This document shows, one piece after another, positions 51,894 to 60,437 of a stretch of DNA of 64,000 nt. Numbering within the stretch: position 1 is the first letter of the stretch; each line of letters begins with the position of its first letter. The position numbers and the translations under genes were made by a program. The DNA comes from JABDMH01 sp965223165 (GTDB taxonomy: Bacteria; Bacteroidota; Bacteroidia; Chitinophagales; Saprospiraceae), in NCBI GenBank assembly GCA_965223165.1, contig CBDCVQ010000005.1, forward strand, positions 21,878 to 85,877, written 5' to 3'. A model generated the notes under the pieces. The model worked only from the letters and a program-made list of their open reading frames with translations, was not told the DNA's origin and searched no databases.

Positions 51894-53052
51894 CTCCGGG
51901 TTCATACCAAGATTGATCTTCAAGGATCCCAGAGCCAGGTTGGCTGGCATACTGCTCGGGACATTCGTGTTTGTTGCGGTGTTTGCTGATTTTCTGGCCA
52001 ATGATGTTCCGATCTACGTGAAACAGGGCAACCAAACGGCATGGCCCCTGGTAGACAAACTGATGGGTAGGTCCGTCGCCGGCCATTGGCAGACCTTACC
52101 GGCTGACCGGATCGTTTTCACACCGATCGCCTTCGCCGCTACGCAATCCACCCATCTGACTGCGCGGTTACTCCCCCCACTCAGTAGAAGTCAGCTGGGA
52201 GTACACCAGCACCGACACTGGCTAGGTACCGATCGGCTCGGCCGCGATATCGCTGCCGGGATGGTGCACGGTTGTCGTAAGTCGTTGTTTGTGGCCTTGC
52301 TGGCGATGATCGTAGCCTTTTGTGTCGGCACGCTGATCGGTGCATTGGCGGGCTACTGGGGCAACGGTGGGTTACATCTGTCGTTGGTGGGCATGCTCCT
52401 GGTCTTGGTGGCCATCTACTACGCGGGCTATCTGCTGTATTACGACTTGCTTGCTTGGGGGTGGGTGCTGACGATGATGCTGGTCCTGTCGACGGTCGTG
52501 TGGCTGCTGGGCAAGCACGTCGCCAGACCTGTCGTACCACTGCCATTGGATGCGCTACTTTTGCGATCTATCGAGGTATTTAACTCTGTGCCGACCCTGC
52601 TCCTCTTGATGGCTATCGGCGCCATGTTTGTCAAGCCCACCCTGCTGGGTCTCGCACTCATCATCGGACTGCTCCGTTGGACCCGCTTTGCCCGTTTTGC
52701 GCGAGCGGAGGCCTTAAAGATCAAGGATCGAGACTATATCCTGTCGGCCAGAGTCAGCGGACAGAATGATCGCCAGATATTGACCAGGTATATCCTGCCA
52801 GAATCCCTTGGCCCCCTGCTGGTGGCATTTGCCTTTGGCGTAGCCTCCGTCGTACTGCTAGAGTCTACCCTATCTTTTCTGGGGATCGGGGTGCCCATCG
52901 AAGAGATGACCTGGGGATCCATGCTGGGGCAGGCAAGATCTAATGTGCAAGCCTGGTGGCTGGCAGTGTTTCCCGGACTGGCGATCTTTCTGCTGGTGAT
53001 CGGCCTGAACTTGGCTGGAGATTCCCTCAACAGAAGTCTTGATCCACGCTAG
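51886..53052 (+). CDS. Peptide ABC transporter permease, DppC/OppC-like
   Basis: This 388-residue permease overlaps the previous gene by 8 bp. HWLGTDRLGRDIAAGMVHGCR is the OppC signature before the membrane domain. An extra stretch of about 70 residues with two or three hydrophobic segments (SLVGMLLVLVAIYYAGYLL and WVLTMMLVLSTVVWLLG) is inserted between the first helix and the VFNSVPTLLLLMAI helix. The coupling loop is ALKIKDRDYILSARVSGQND. The C-terminus is LNRSLDPR, and the stop TAG lies in the first bases of repeat copy C, so the tail may have been trimmed by the insertion. Confidence 0.9.
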   Translation: MRSSGFIPRLIFKDPRARLAGILLGTFVFVAVFADFLANDVPIYVKQGNQTAWPLVDKLMGRSVAGHWQTLPADRIVFTPIAFAATQSTHLTARLLPPLSRSQLGVHQHRHWLGTDRLGRDIAAGMVHGCRKSLFVALLAMIVAFCVGTLIGALAGYWGNGGLHLSLVGMLLVLVAIYYAGYLLYYDLLAWGWVLTMMLVLSTVVWLLGKHVARPVVPLPLDALLLRSIEVFNSVPTLLLLMAIGAMFVKPTLLGLALIIGLLRWTRFARFARAEALKIKDRDYILSARVSGQNDRQILTRYILPESLGPLLVAFAFGVASVVLLESTLSFLGIGVPIEEMTWGSMLGQARSNVQAWWLAVFPGLAIFLLVIGLNLAGDSLNRSLDPR

Positions 53053-53279
53053 TAGCGTTTCGCAGTAGATATGTTGAATAATTCTAATAGGATTTTGTTC
53101 GCAGACGAGGCATGACCGAACGATCTCGTAGAGTCGAGCATGACAATGCGAGAAGTGAGGGAACCGCGAAAGCGGGTGGGTGGCTAGACATAGCCATAGC
53201 TATGGCGAGGCTTTGCAACGAAGTATGCGGACCAAAGACATTAGAATTAACCACAAGAGTTAATGCGAAGCTCTACTAG
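53049..53279. repeat. Inverted-repeat (MITE-like) element, copy C
   Basis: This 231-bp element is a full-length relative of copy A in opposite orientation: it begins with CTAGTAGCGTTTCGCAGTAG, then the reverse complement of copy A's right arm (GAATAATTCTAATAGGATTT), and ends with the reverse complement of the left arm and terminal repeat (TTAATGCGAAGCTCTACTAG). Relative to A it carries an internal module at 53111-53181 that is shared with copy B. Terminal repeats match at 16 of 20 positions. Confidence 0.85.
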
Positions 53280-53322
53280 TAGAGCATACCGGTCACTCCC
53301 GGAGGATCGACCTTGCCCGGCC

Positions 53323-53520
53323 CTAGAACCGAGGACTCCGGGTCGACTTTCTCATTTTCTTGGGCCACAGATTGGTCTTGCTCGACTTAGTCAGTGACTT
53401 TTTCTTCTTGATCTTCTTGGCCTGGATCTCCGCTGGACAACCGCTTTTGGCACAACCGGAGGAAAGAGCCGTGCCCGAGATCGTGGCCAAAAGAAGCAGT
53501 ACTCGAAACCATTTCTTCAT
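53323..53520 (-). CDS. Small basic lipoprotein
   Basis: From the ATG at 53520 the product has 65 residues: a lipoprotein signal (FRVLLLLATISGTALSSGC), a short CAKSGCPAEIQAKK motif and a Lys/Arg/Ser-rich tail ending WPKKMRKSTRSPRF. Small lipoproteins with GCPAE and a terminal PKKMR stretch occur, to my recollection, in Saprospiria and related groups; the function is unknown. A longer frame reaches 53607, but its extra N-terminus is not signal-like. The gene is divergent from sucA. Confidence 0.6.
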   Translation of the reverse strand: MKKWFRVLLLLATISGTALSSGCAKSGCPAEIQAKKIKKKKSLTKSSKTNLWPKKMRKSTRSPRF

Positions 53521-53633
53521 GACTGTCATTGCTTTGATATCACATGGTTGTTGGAGAGGGGCGAGCCTAGAGAAGGTAGCCAAAATCTCCGATATTTGCG
53601 TCTTCACCTAGTTTGACAACAAAATCGTGCCAG

Positions 53634-56375
53634 ATGACGGACTATTCGCATGTTTTCAATGCACATCCGAGCTACATCGATCAGATGTATCAGCGCTATC
53701 GTCAGGACCCTGAGACCGTCGATCCGGGATGGCGGACCTTCTTCCAAGGCTTTGAATTTGCTGGTGGCAATGGTCAATCGGCCTCCGGCGATGTGCTGGC
53801 CGCCCCCCCAGCGGACATGGAAAAGGAGTTTAATGTCACTTCGATCATTCATGGTTATCGCACACGAGGACACTTGCTCTCTACGACAAATCCCATACAG
53901 CAACGCAAGAACCGTGTGCCTCACCTGGCATTGGTCGACTACCATCTGTCCGAAGCCGACCTCGACGAGGCCTTTGCCTCCGGGTCTGAGATCGGACTGC
54001 CAGGGGGTACGCTCCGCCAGATCCTACATAAGCTCAACCTGATCTATACGGGCAATATCGGATTCGAATTTGCCCATATCGAAAATCTGGAAAAGCGGAT
54101 GTGGCTGCGCAACCGCATCGAACAGCGACAACTGCAAGCCGACTATGGCCTATCGTCCGATAAAAAACGCAGAATCCTGGACAAGCTAAACGGGGCGGTC
54201 GTCTTTGAAAAATTTCTCAATACCAAATACCTGGCCCAGAAGAGATTCTCGTTGGAGGGCGGAGAAACGACCATTGCTGCCCTGGATGCGATCATCAACG
54301 AGGCCGTGTCTGACAAGGTGGAGGAGGTAGTCATTGGAATGGCCCATCGGGGGCGCCTCAACGTCTTGGCTAACATCATGGGCAAGACCTACGAACAAAT
54401 ATTTAATGAGTTTGAGGGTACGGCCGTACCCAATCTGGCCTTTGGTGACGGCGACGTTAAGTATCACCTGGGATTTTCCAGCCAGATCGAAGCCAGCTCG
54501 GGTAAGGTGATCCACCTAAAACTGGTCCCCAATCCCTCGCATCTCGAGTCTGTCAATCCGATCGTGCAGGGTTTTGCCAGAGCAAAGGCAGACATCCTTT
54601 ATGACCATGAGTACGACTCCATCTTACCCATTCTCATCCATGGGGATGCAGCAATCGCCGGCCAGGGCATCGTGTATGAGACCGCTCAGATGAGTCAGCT
54701 GGATGGCTATTACACCGGCGGCACGCTCCACTTCATCATCAACAACCAGATCGGCTTTACCACCAACTTTGACGATGCACGCACGTCGACCTACTGCACG
54801 GGAGCCGCTAATATGATCCAGGCACCGGTATTTCACGTCAATGGCGATGATCCCGAAGCCGTCGTCTTTGCCGCCGAGCTGGCCGTACAATACCGGCAGA
54901 AGTTTAACAGCGACGTCTTTGTGGACATGGTGTGCTACCGACGACACGGACACAATGAAGGCGACAATCCCAAGTTTACTCAGCCTCGGATGTATGACCT
55001 GATCAACAAGCATCCCAATCCGAGGGAGATCTATGCCCATAAGCTGATAGAGCGTGGCGATGTGGACGGTGCTTTGGGAGAGGAGATGGAAAAGGAGTTC
55101 TGGGCAGAGCTACAGCGCAAGTTGGACATGATCAAAGAGAAGCCCTTGCCCTATGAGTACCAGGAGCCCGAACAGGCATGGCGGAAGCTGAAGCGAAGGG
55201 CTCGATCTGCAGATTTTCTGGAATCGCCCAAGACGGGCATTACCCAAAAGAAGATCCAGAAGATTGTCCAGCATCTGCTGTCAGTCCCGAAAGGATTTAC
55301 CCCTTTGCGAGGGGTAGAGCGCATGCTCAAGGGCAAGAACAAGCTTTGGGCAGACAAGATGTTGGATTGGTCCATGGCCGAGCTACTGGCATACGGTTCG
55401 ATATTGCTCGACGGTCGAAACGTCCGCATGAGTGGTCAGGACGTCAAGCGTGGGACCTTCTCCCACCGGCACGCAGCCATCTTTGATGCCAAAACCTATG
55501 AGGAGCACAATCGACTGAGCGGTATTGACGAGCAGCAAGGCGAGTTCTTGATCTACAATTCATTGCTCAGCGAGTTTGGCGTACTGGGCTTTGAATACGG
55601 CTACTCCCTGGCCACGCCAGATGTACTGGTCATCTGGGAAGCTCAGTTTGGTGATTTCTACAACGGTGCCCAGGTGATCGTGGACCAATATATCACGGCG
55701 GCGGAGAGCAAATGGCAGCGTATGAGTGGCTTGGTGATGCTGTTGCCACATGGCTATGAGGGGCAAGGGCCGGAGCACTCCAGTGCCCGGATGGAGCGCT
55801 TCTTGCAGGCCTGCGCAGAGTTTAATATCACCGTGGCCAACATCACCACCCCTGCCAACCTGTTTCATGTTTTGCGGCGACAGTTAGCTCGCCCGTTTAG
55901 AAAACCGCTCGTGATCATGTCTCCCAAGTCCATGCTGCGACATCCGCAATGCATTTCGCATATGAAGGAGTTTAGCACAGGCCGCACCTTTGAGGAAGTG
56001 TATGATGATGCGGAAGCCTTGGCAGCCCCTCGCAAGATTAAGCGCATACTCTTCTGCAGCGGCAAGATCTACTACGATCTACTCGAGGAAAAGCGTCAGC
56101 GGAAGAGAGGGGACATAGCCATTGTCCGCCTGGAGCAACTGTACCCGTTCCCCTTGCATCAGGTGGAGATGATCCTCAAACGTTACCAGGGAGCACAGGC
56201 ATTCTGGATTCAAGAGGAGCCATCCAACATGGGCGCTTGGCAGTACTTCTGGTCCTTTTACAAGAATCTCGATATCGAGCTGATCGCCAGAAAGTCCAGC
56301 GCCTCACCCGCCACGGGCTACAAGAAGATCCACGATGAGCAGCAAGCGGAGATTGTGGAGAAAGCGTTTCGGTAA
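53634..56375 (+). CDS. sucA: 2-oxoglutarate dehydrogenase E1 component
   Basis: The ATG at 53634 (MTDYSHVFNAHPSYIDQMY) gives 913 residues, the normal size; a TTG at 53613 is also in frame. The enzyme decarboxylates 2-oxoglutarate with thiamine diphosphate and passes succinyl to E2. Motifs include GMAHRGRLNVLANIMGK near residue 245, HGDAAIAGQGIVYET and TLHFIINNQIGFTT for the ThDP site, YRRHGHNEGDNPKFTQP and the C-terminal GTFSHRHAAIFD. The E2 gene sucB, often next to sucA in Bacteroidota, is absent here; the next gene lies on the other strand. Confidence 0.95.
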   Translation: MTDYSHVFNAHPSYIDQMYQRYRQDPETVDPGWRTFFQGFEFAGGNGQSASGDVLAAPPADMEKEFNVTSIIHGYRTRGHLLSTTNPIQQRKNRVPHLALVDYHLSEADLDEAFASGSEIGLPGGTLRQILHKLNLIYTGNIGFEFAHIENLEKRMWLRNRIEQRQLQADYGLSSDKKRRILDKLNGAVVFEKFLNTKYLAQKRFSLEGGETTIAALDAIINEAVSDKVEEVVIGMAHRGRLNVLANIMGKTYEQIFNEFEGTAVPNLAFGDGDVKYHLGFSSQIEASSGKVIHLKLVPNPSHLESVNPIVQGFARAKADILYDHEYDSILPILIHGDAAIAGQGIVYETAQMSQLDGYYTGGTLHFIINNQIGFTTNFDDARTSTYCTGAANMIQAPVFHVNGDDPEAVVFAAELAVQYRQKFNSDVFVDMVCYRRHGHNEGDNPKFTQPRMYDLINKHPNPREIYAHKLIERGDVDGALGEEMEKEFWAELQRKLDMIKEKPLPYEYQEPEQAWRKLKRRARSADFLESPKTGITQKKIQKIVQHLLSVPKGFTPLRGVERMLKGKNKLWADKMLDWSMAELLAYGSILLDGRNVRMSGQDVKRGTFSHRHAAIFDAKTYEEHNRLSGIDEQQGEFLIYNSLLSEFGVLGFEYGYSLATPDVLVIWEAQFGDFYNGAQVIVDQYITAAESKWQRMSGLVMLLPHGYEGQGPEHSSARMERFLQACAEFNITVANITTPANLFHVLRRQLARPFRKPLVIMSPKSMLRHPQCISHMKEFSTGRTFEEVYDDAEALAAPRKIKRILFCSGKIYYDLLEEKRQRKRGDIAIVRLEQLYPFPLHQVEMILKRYQGAQAFWIQEEPSNMGAWQYFWSFYKNLDIELIARKSSASPATGYKKIHDEQQAEIVEKAFR

Positions 56376-56381
56376 GGCGCG

Positions 56382-57068
56382 CTATTGAGCGCCGTTGTTG
56401 ATGATGATCGCGATCCCGATGGCATAGGGTCGCTCCGTACAGTCGGTACAGTCGTCCCCTCCCACTCCCAGTTCATTGGCAAAGGAATGTAGATTGACGT
56501 CTTTCCAAAACCACTGAAAGTACGGCCGAAAACTAAAGGAGATGGAGGATGAGCTGGCCAAGTGGGCGCCCACGAAGACCATGCTGCCCCAACGATTTTG
56601 CGTGCTTCTAAAGTCTTTGATGTCCGTCCCGCCGTCCAGATAGTTGAGCCGGTGTTTGAATCGGTTGAATTGGAGGCTGGCGCCAAAGGTGAGTCCCTTG
56701 CCCCACTCAGAGAGCAGCGAGATGGTCTCTACATTCTGATGTACATCCAGATCCGTCGTGATCCCCTGCACGGAAAAATTGTCTGCTCCGAGCCGGCTCA
56801 ATCCTTTTTTGAATGAAAGTTCGAGCGCACCTTGATCGTAGTTGTAGCGCAGTCCCGCCAGCAAGGCATGCAAGGTAGTGAGCGAATTAAAGTGCCTAAA
56901 GCCCTCCGGATGCAAGTCATTGAAGGCCTCGAGCAGACGGTTCGTGCGGGGCACGTCCAAATAGCTAATGTCATACCCTGCAATGGCGTTTAGCTGAGCC
57001 ACGGAAGGCAGTGCCAGACAAGCCAACAATGAAAACAGCCCAGTCTTGATAAAATGCAGACGGATCAC
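56382..57068 (-). CDS. Probable outer-membrane beta-barrel protein
   Basis: The 228-residue protein has a signal peptide (GLFSLLACLALPSVAQ) and a mature part of alternating strands with aromatic and glycine residues (LRYNYDQGALELSFKKGLSRL, LTFGASLQFNRFKHRL, SISFSFRPYFQWFWKD). This matches small Bacteroidota outer-membrane barrels. A cysteine pair (DDCTDCTERPYAIGI) near the C-terminus may bridge a loop. The last strand ends in a weak AIIINNGAQ rather than the usual terminal phenylalanine. No function can be assigned. Confidence 0.65.
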   Translation of the reverse strand: MIRLHFIKTGLFSLLACLALPSVAQLNAIAGYDISYLDVPRTNRLLEAFNDLHPEGFRHFNSLTTLHALLAGLRYNYDQGALELSFKKGLSRLGADNFSVQGITTDLDVHQNVETISLLSEWGKGLTFGASLQFNRFKHRLNYLDGGTDIKDFRSTQNRWGSMVFVGAHLASSSSISFSFRPYFQWFWKDVNLHSFANELGVGGDDCTDCTERPYAIGIAIIINNGAQ

Positions 57069-57409
57069 CGATCGAAGGTAGCTAATCTAGAAGTATCCTC
57101 CCCGTTGGAGATGTGCGCTGCGGATGGTATGTCGAACTTAAGAGGTGGAGGCAAAGGTTCTCAACAGGAGTGTTTCAGAAAGTGTGTCACTCTTACTCTC
57201 AAGCAGGTACGACCGACTGAGCCCGAGGTCGAAGGAGGCGAAGGTTCTCCGCCCGTCACGAGCTCGTATGACAACAACTTTGGTCACTGTAGGTCACTTC
57301 TAAAGTCAGTCCAGGCTCACTCCGGATTTCATGTCACTCCGCACTCCATCGCACTCCCTGCCTTTGAAAACCCTATGTTTGCCCGGGCAAAACCTACTAA
57401 TGGCAAACT
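57069..57409. other. Non-coding stretch between divergent genes
   Basis: I see no supportable gene, RNA or strong hairpin in these 341 bp. An open frame across the region (from 57054) has no domain-like content and lacks third-position bias. It must hold the promoters of the barrel gene and tatD. Confidence 0.5.
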
Positions 57410-58186
57410 ATGCTGATCGACACGCATGCACATCTGTACCTGGACCCGTTTGACGAGGACCGCACGGAGGTGATCGAGCGGGCCCGCAACGCAGGGGTCA
57501 AACGGATTCTGATGCCCAACATCGATGCTGGCACCATGGATGCATTGCACCGCGTAGAAGCCGAGTTTCCCGACTATTGCCAGGCGATGATGGGATTGCA
57601 TCCGTGTAGCGTGGGCGAAAACGTGCACGAACAGCTCCAGAAAGTACGTGCACAACTGGATACCAGAGCGTATGTCGCGGTGGGTGAGATCGGCATGGAC
57701 CTCTACTGGGACAAGTCGTATCGATCGGCCCAGGAGGAGGCCTTCGTCACCCAGGTACACTGGGCTGCTGAGCTAGGGTTGCCCATTGTGATCCACTCCC
57801 GGGAGTCGCTGGACGAGCTCTTGGCTATCCTGGAAGGGCTGGCCATCGAGGGTCTGACCGGCGTCTTCCATTGCTTTGGAGGCACTGCCGCACAGGCAAG
57901 AAGGATCATGGATCTCGGACTATACATGGGACTGGGGGGCATCATTACATTCAAAAACAGCAAATTGGGCCCGGTCATCGAAGCGATCCCAGTGGATCAC
58001 CTGATACTGGAGACCGATGCACCATACCTCACGCCGCATCCGCACCGGGGCAAGCGCAATGAGAGTAGCTACGTCAAACTCGTGGCAGGAAAGCTCGCTG
58101 AGATCCATGGCACGTCCTACGAAGCAGTGGTCGCACGGACCGGCACGAATGCCATGAAGTTGTTTTTCCCAGCTGCCAGTCACTGA
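57410..58186 (+). CDS. tatD: TatD family metal-dependent deoxyribonuclease
   Basis: The 258-residue TIM-barrel enzyme has all family ligands: DTHAHLYL (HxH, residues 4-6), the glutamate in VGEIGMDLYWD near 92, IVIHSRES near 127, GVFHCFGG near 154 and LETDAPYLTPHPHRG near 204. TatD proteins are 3'-5' exonucleases or DNA/tRNA-processing hydrolases. The gene is monocistronic, followed by a kilobase without protein genes. ATG start at 57410. Confidence 0.94.
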   Translation: MLIDTHAHLYLDPFDEDRTEVIERARNAGVKRILMPNIDAGTMDALHRVEAEFPDYCQAMMGLHPCSVGENVHEQLQKVRAQLDTRAYVAVGEIGMDLYWDKSYRSAQEEAFVTQVHWAAELGLPIVIHSRESLDELLAILEGLAIEGLTGVFHCFGGTAAQARRIMDLGLYMGLGGIITFKNSKLGPVIEAIPVDHLILETDAPYLTPHPHRGKRNESSYVKLVAGKLAEIHGTSYEAVVARTGTNAMKLFFPAASH

Positions 58187-58591
58187 TCGTCACTCTGATC
58201 AGGGCAATCGCATGATCAAGGCTTCAGGGTGACAGCGAGCTAACAATGGCGTGTAGCGCGGACGCCAAACACGGCTCTGATCGAGGGCAGTGTGGCCTTG
58301 GAGGCTAGTTGCGGTTGGAATCACTCAACCACAGACAACCTAGCCGTGTCAGGGGTCCGTACCTGACACATACTAGCAAGATTACGCCAGGGAGTAGTCG
58401 TCCTACCTGTGTTCAAACGACTAAATTGGGGCATCTTGCCAGCAATGCTGTGGCGTTGATGGATAAATGCAGAACCACATAATGCGATTGCCCGGAGTCA
58501 CTGATTATCTGGGGGCGGGGTCTGGGGAATATTTTAGATATTTGCCGGATGCTGGGACAGCGGTGGAGATGAACGATGACCCATGCAGCAT
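58187..58591. other. Non-coding stretch with a perfect hairpin
   Basis: No protein gene is supportable. An imperfect 10-bp inverted repeat follows tatD at about 58190-58234 (GTCACTCTGA with TCAGGGTGAC), and a perfect 8-bp stem occurs at 58346-58369 (GTGTCAGG/CCTGACAC, 8-nt loop), neither with a T tract. Third-position bias is absent. Confidence 0.4.
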
Positions 58592-58679
58592 GGAGAGGTG
58601 CTCGAGTGGCTGAAGAGGCACGCCTGGAAAGCGTGTATACCCCAAAAGGGTATCGAGGGTTCGAATCCCTCTCTCTCCG
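58592..58679 (+). tRNA. tRNA-Ser(GGA)
   Basis: The 88-nt gene folds as a class II tRNA: acceptor GGAGAGG with TCTCTCC, D-loop containing GAGTGGC, anticodon loop CTGGAAA giving GGA (serine, UCC/UCU codons), a long variable arm (TATACCCCAAAAGGGTAT) and T-arm GGTTCGAATCC. The discriminator is G, as expected for serine. CCA is not encoded. Confidence 0.95.
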
Positions 58680-58775
58680 CAGGAACGAGGAAGTGAGCGA
58701 TGAGAACGTGTGCCGATCGAAGCATCGGTAAGTTTATGCCGACCGAAGTGTCGGTAAATCCCTCTCTCTCCGCAG
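58664..58775. repeat. Direct duplication of tRNA-Ser 3' end, with mini-hairpins between
   Basis: The 19-bp tRNA 3' end AATCCCTCTCTCTCCGCAG occurs at 58664-58682 and again, identical, at 58757-58775. Between them lie two 21-bp units at 58711 and 58737, each forming a 5-bp hairpin (CCGAT/ATCGG and CCGAC/GTCGG). This is the structure of an attachment-site scar or a partial tRNA duplication. Confidence 0.8.
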
Positions 58776-59222
58776 TAAGGCAAGGAAGCTAAAGATGGGA
58801 GGTGATAGGTGATCCATACGATCATCGCATCTGCGGCCCATGTGCATGGCCCGTCCCCTCCCCAATTGCACTGGAGGTCGTCATCTGCTTTCGTCCAGCA
58901 CCAAAATCACGTTGAATGGCATCTAATCAGCAGGATGAAGCCGCCACAGGTCGGCCTTTCAGGCGTTTTGCAGTGATCAGCTTGCGGCGAGCCACCGACG
59001 TGAGCTAGCCAGCTGCCTAGGATCGCCTGTTGAGGGTGTCTGAGAGACCGGACCAGGCCACAAAACGGAATGGTGACCTCAGGCGGAATAGTCGATAAAT
59101 GAAGGGGTTACGGGCTTTGGGACTTGATTAAAATTTCGGCAATTTATCATCCAACTAATCAATTATTTTTTAATTTAACTGTCCATTTTTAACTCATTTA
59201 GTAAACGAAAATCCTAACCATT
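58776..59222. other. Non-coding leader before the ExbB/ExbD operon
   Basis: No gene is supportable here. The last 80 bp are AT-rich, as expected for the promoter and leader of the exbB operon; I cannot place a confident -33/-7 pair. Confidence 0.4.
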
Positions 59223-59942
59223 ATGCGAAAAGTACTTGCATTACTGCTTGTTTTTGGAATACTGGCAACGATCGGAGCTGTAGACGCGATGGCTCAGGCA
59301 GAATCTGCTTCCGGTTTTCAAGTTTTGAAAGAGAAGTTTATCGAGGGAGACTGGCGATTTATGAGCTTGGTATTGGTATGTCTGATTTTGGGTCTGGCAT
59401 TCTGTATTGAGAGAATCATCACCCTGAACCTAGCCACCACCAACACTGACAAACTGATGAGCCGCATCGATGACCGATTGGCAGAAGGTGATGTCGAAGG
59501 TGCGATGGAGGTGTGCAAATCTACCCCTGGACCGACCGCTAGCGTCTTGTACGAAGGCATTCGGAATTCACGCAATGGCCCCGAAGCCGTTGAAAAGGCG
59601 ATCACCTCTTATGGCAGCGTCCAAATGGGGCTGTTGGAGAAAGGACTTGTATGGATCTCGCTCTTTATCGCCATTGCACCGATGTTAGGATTTATGGGTA
59701 CGGTGATCGGGATGATCCAGGCCTTTGACCGGATCGAGGCAGTAGGTGATTTGTCACCCTCTGTTGTAGCCGGGGGTATCAAGGTAGCCCTGTTGACTAC
59801 CGTATTTGGTCTGATTGTAGCCATCATCCTTCAGATCTTCTACAACTACATTGTGTCCAAGATCGACGGCATTGTCAATAAGATGGAAGATGCCTCCGTA
59901 GGACTGGTAGATATTTTGGCTAGAAACAACGTATTCAAATAA
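59223..59942 (+). CDS. exbB: MotA/TolQ/ExbB proton channel protein
   Basis: The 239-residue inner-membrane protein has an N-terminal signal-like helix (LALLLVFGILATIGAVDAMAQ), a second helix (MSLVLVCLILGLAFCIERI), a cytoplasmic domain and the paired pore helices (LFIAIAPMLGFMGTVIGMIQAF and VALLTTVFGLIVAIILQIFYNYI). The GFMGTVIGM motif is characteristic. With two ExbD proteins it forms a proton-driven motor that energises TonB-dependent transport. It is the first gene of a four-gene operon with spacings of 15, 9 and 14 bp. Confidence 0.93.
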   Translation: MRKVLALLLVFGILATIGAVDAMAQAESASGFQVLKEKFIEGDWRFMSLVLVCLILGLAFCIERIITLNLATTNTDKLMSRIDDRLAEGDVEGAMEVCKSTPGPTASVLYEGIRNSRNGPEAVEKAITSYGSVQMGLLEKGLVWISLFIAIAPMLGFMGTVIGMIQAFDRIEAVGDLSPSVVAGGIKVALLTTVFGLIVAIILQIFYNYIVSKIDGIVNKMEDASVGLVDILARNNVFK

Positions 59943-59957
59943 GACAAGCTGCACATT

Positions 59958-60428
59958 ATGTATAAAGCATTAACTAAGCATGGCCAGCTTGTCGCATTTG
60001 CGATAGGTCTGATCGTCATCATCGCCTTCTTTGGAAGCGTGATGGCAGGGTTGGATGGCTTTAATGCCCTGTCAAAAGAAGATCAGGGTACGACAACCAT
60101 CTTTGACCTGGGGCTATATCTGACGATCATACTTCTTGTCTTGTGTGCCATTGCAGCCGTTCTTTTTGGTCTCTATCATATGGTGACCAATCCTAAGGGG
60201 GCTCTCAAAGGAATCATTGGGCTTATCGTCATAGCCGTGCTCTTTGGCGCACTTTACTCCATGTCTGAGGCAGAGACCAGTGGCGCAGTAGGTAGGGCCG
60301 TGGAGAAATTTGGCGTATCTGAGGGCGAAAGCAAGTTCATCAGTGGCGCACTTAAGTCCACGCTAATCTTGGGCGGCCTGGCAGCCTTGGCATTTGTTGT
60401 ATCGGAGATTAGGAACTTTTTCAAATAA
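59958..60428 (+). CDS. Conserved membrane protein between exbB and exbD
   Basis: This 156-residue protein has four hydrophobic segments (LVAFAIGLIVIIAFFGSVMAG, LGLYLTIILLVLCAIAAVLFGLYH, GIIGLIVIAVLFGALYSM and STLILGGLAALAFVVSEI). A gene in this position is common in Bacteroidota ExbB/ExbD clusters, to my recollection, but it has no assigned function. The loop EKFGVSEGESKFISGALKS is polar and probably periplasmic. Its fixed place suggests a structural or assembly role in the motor complex. Confidence 0.75.
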   Translation: MYKALTKHGQLVAFAIGLIVIIAFFGSVMAGLDGFNALSKEDQGTTTIFDLGLYLTIILLVLCAIAAVLFGLYHMVTNPKGALKGIIGLIVIAVLFGALYSMSEAETSGAVGRAVEKFGVSEGESKFISGALKSTLILGGLAALAFVVSEIRNFFK

Positions 60429-60437
60429 GAATATCTC

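Noticed and set aside
57054..57416. 120-residue ORF between the barrel gene and tatD
   Set aside because: It spans the divergent promoter region, overlaps both gene starts and has no domain-like content.
58505..58825. Minus-strand ORF of 106 residues across the tRNA-Ser gene
   Set aside because: It is the antisense translation of the tRNA, a well-known source of false proteins containing EREGFEPS-like strings.
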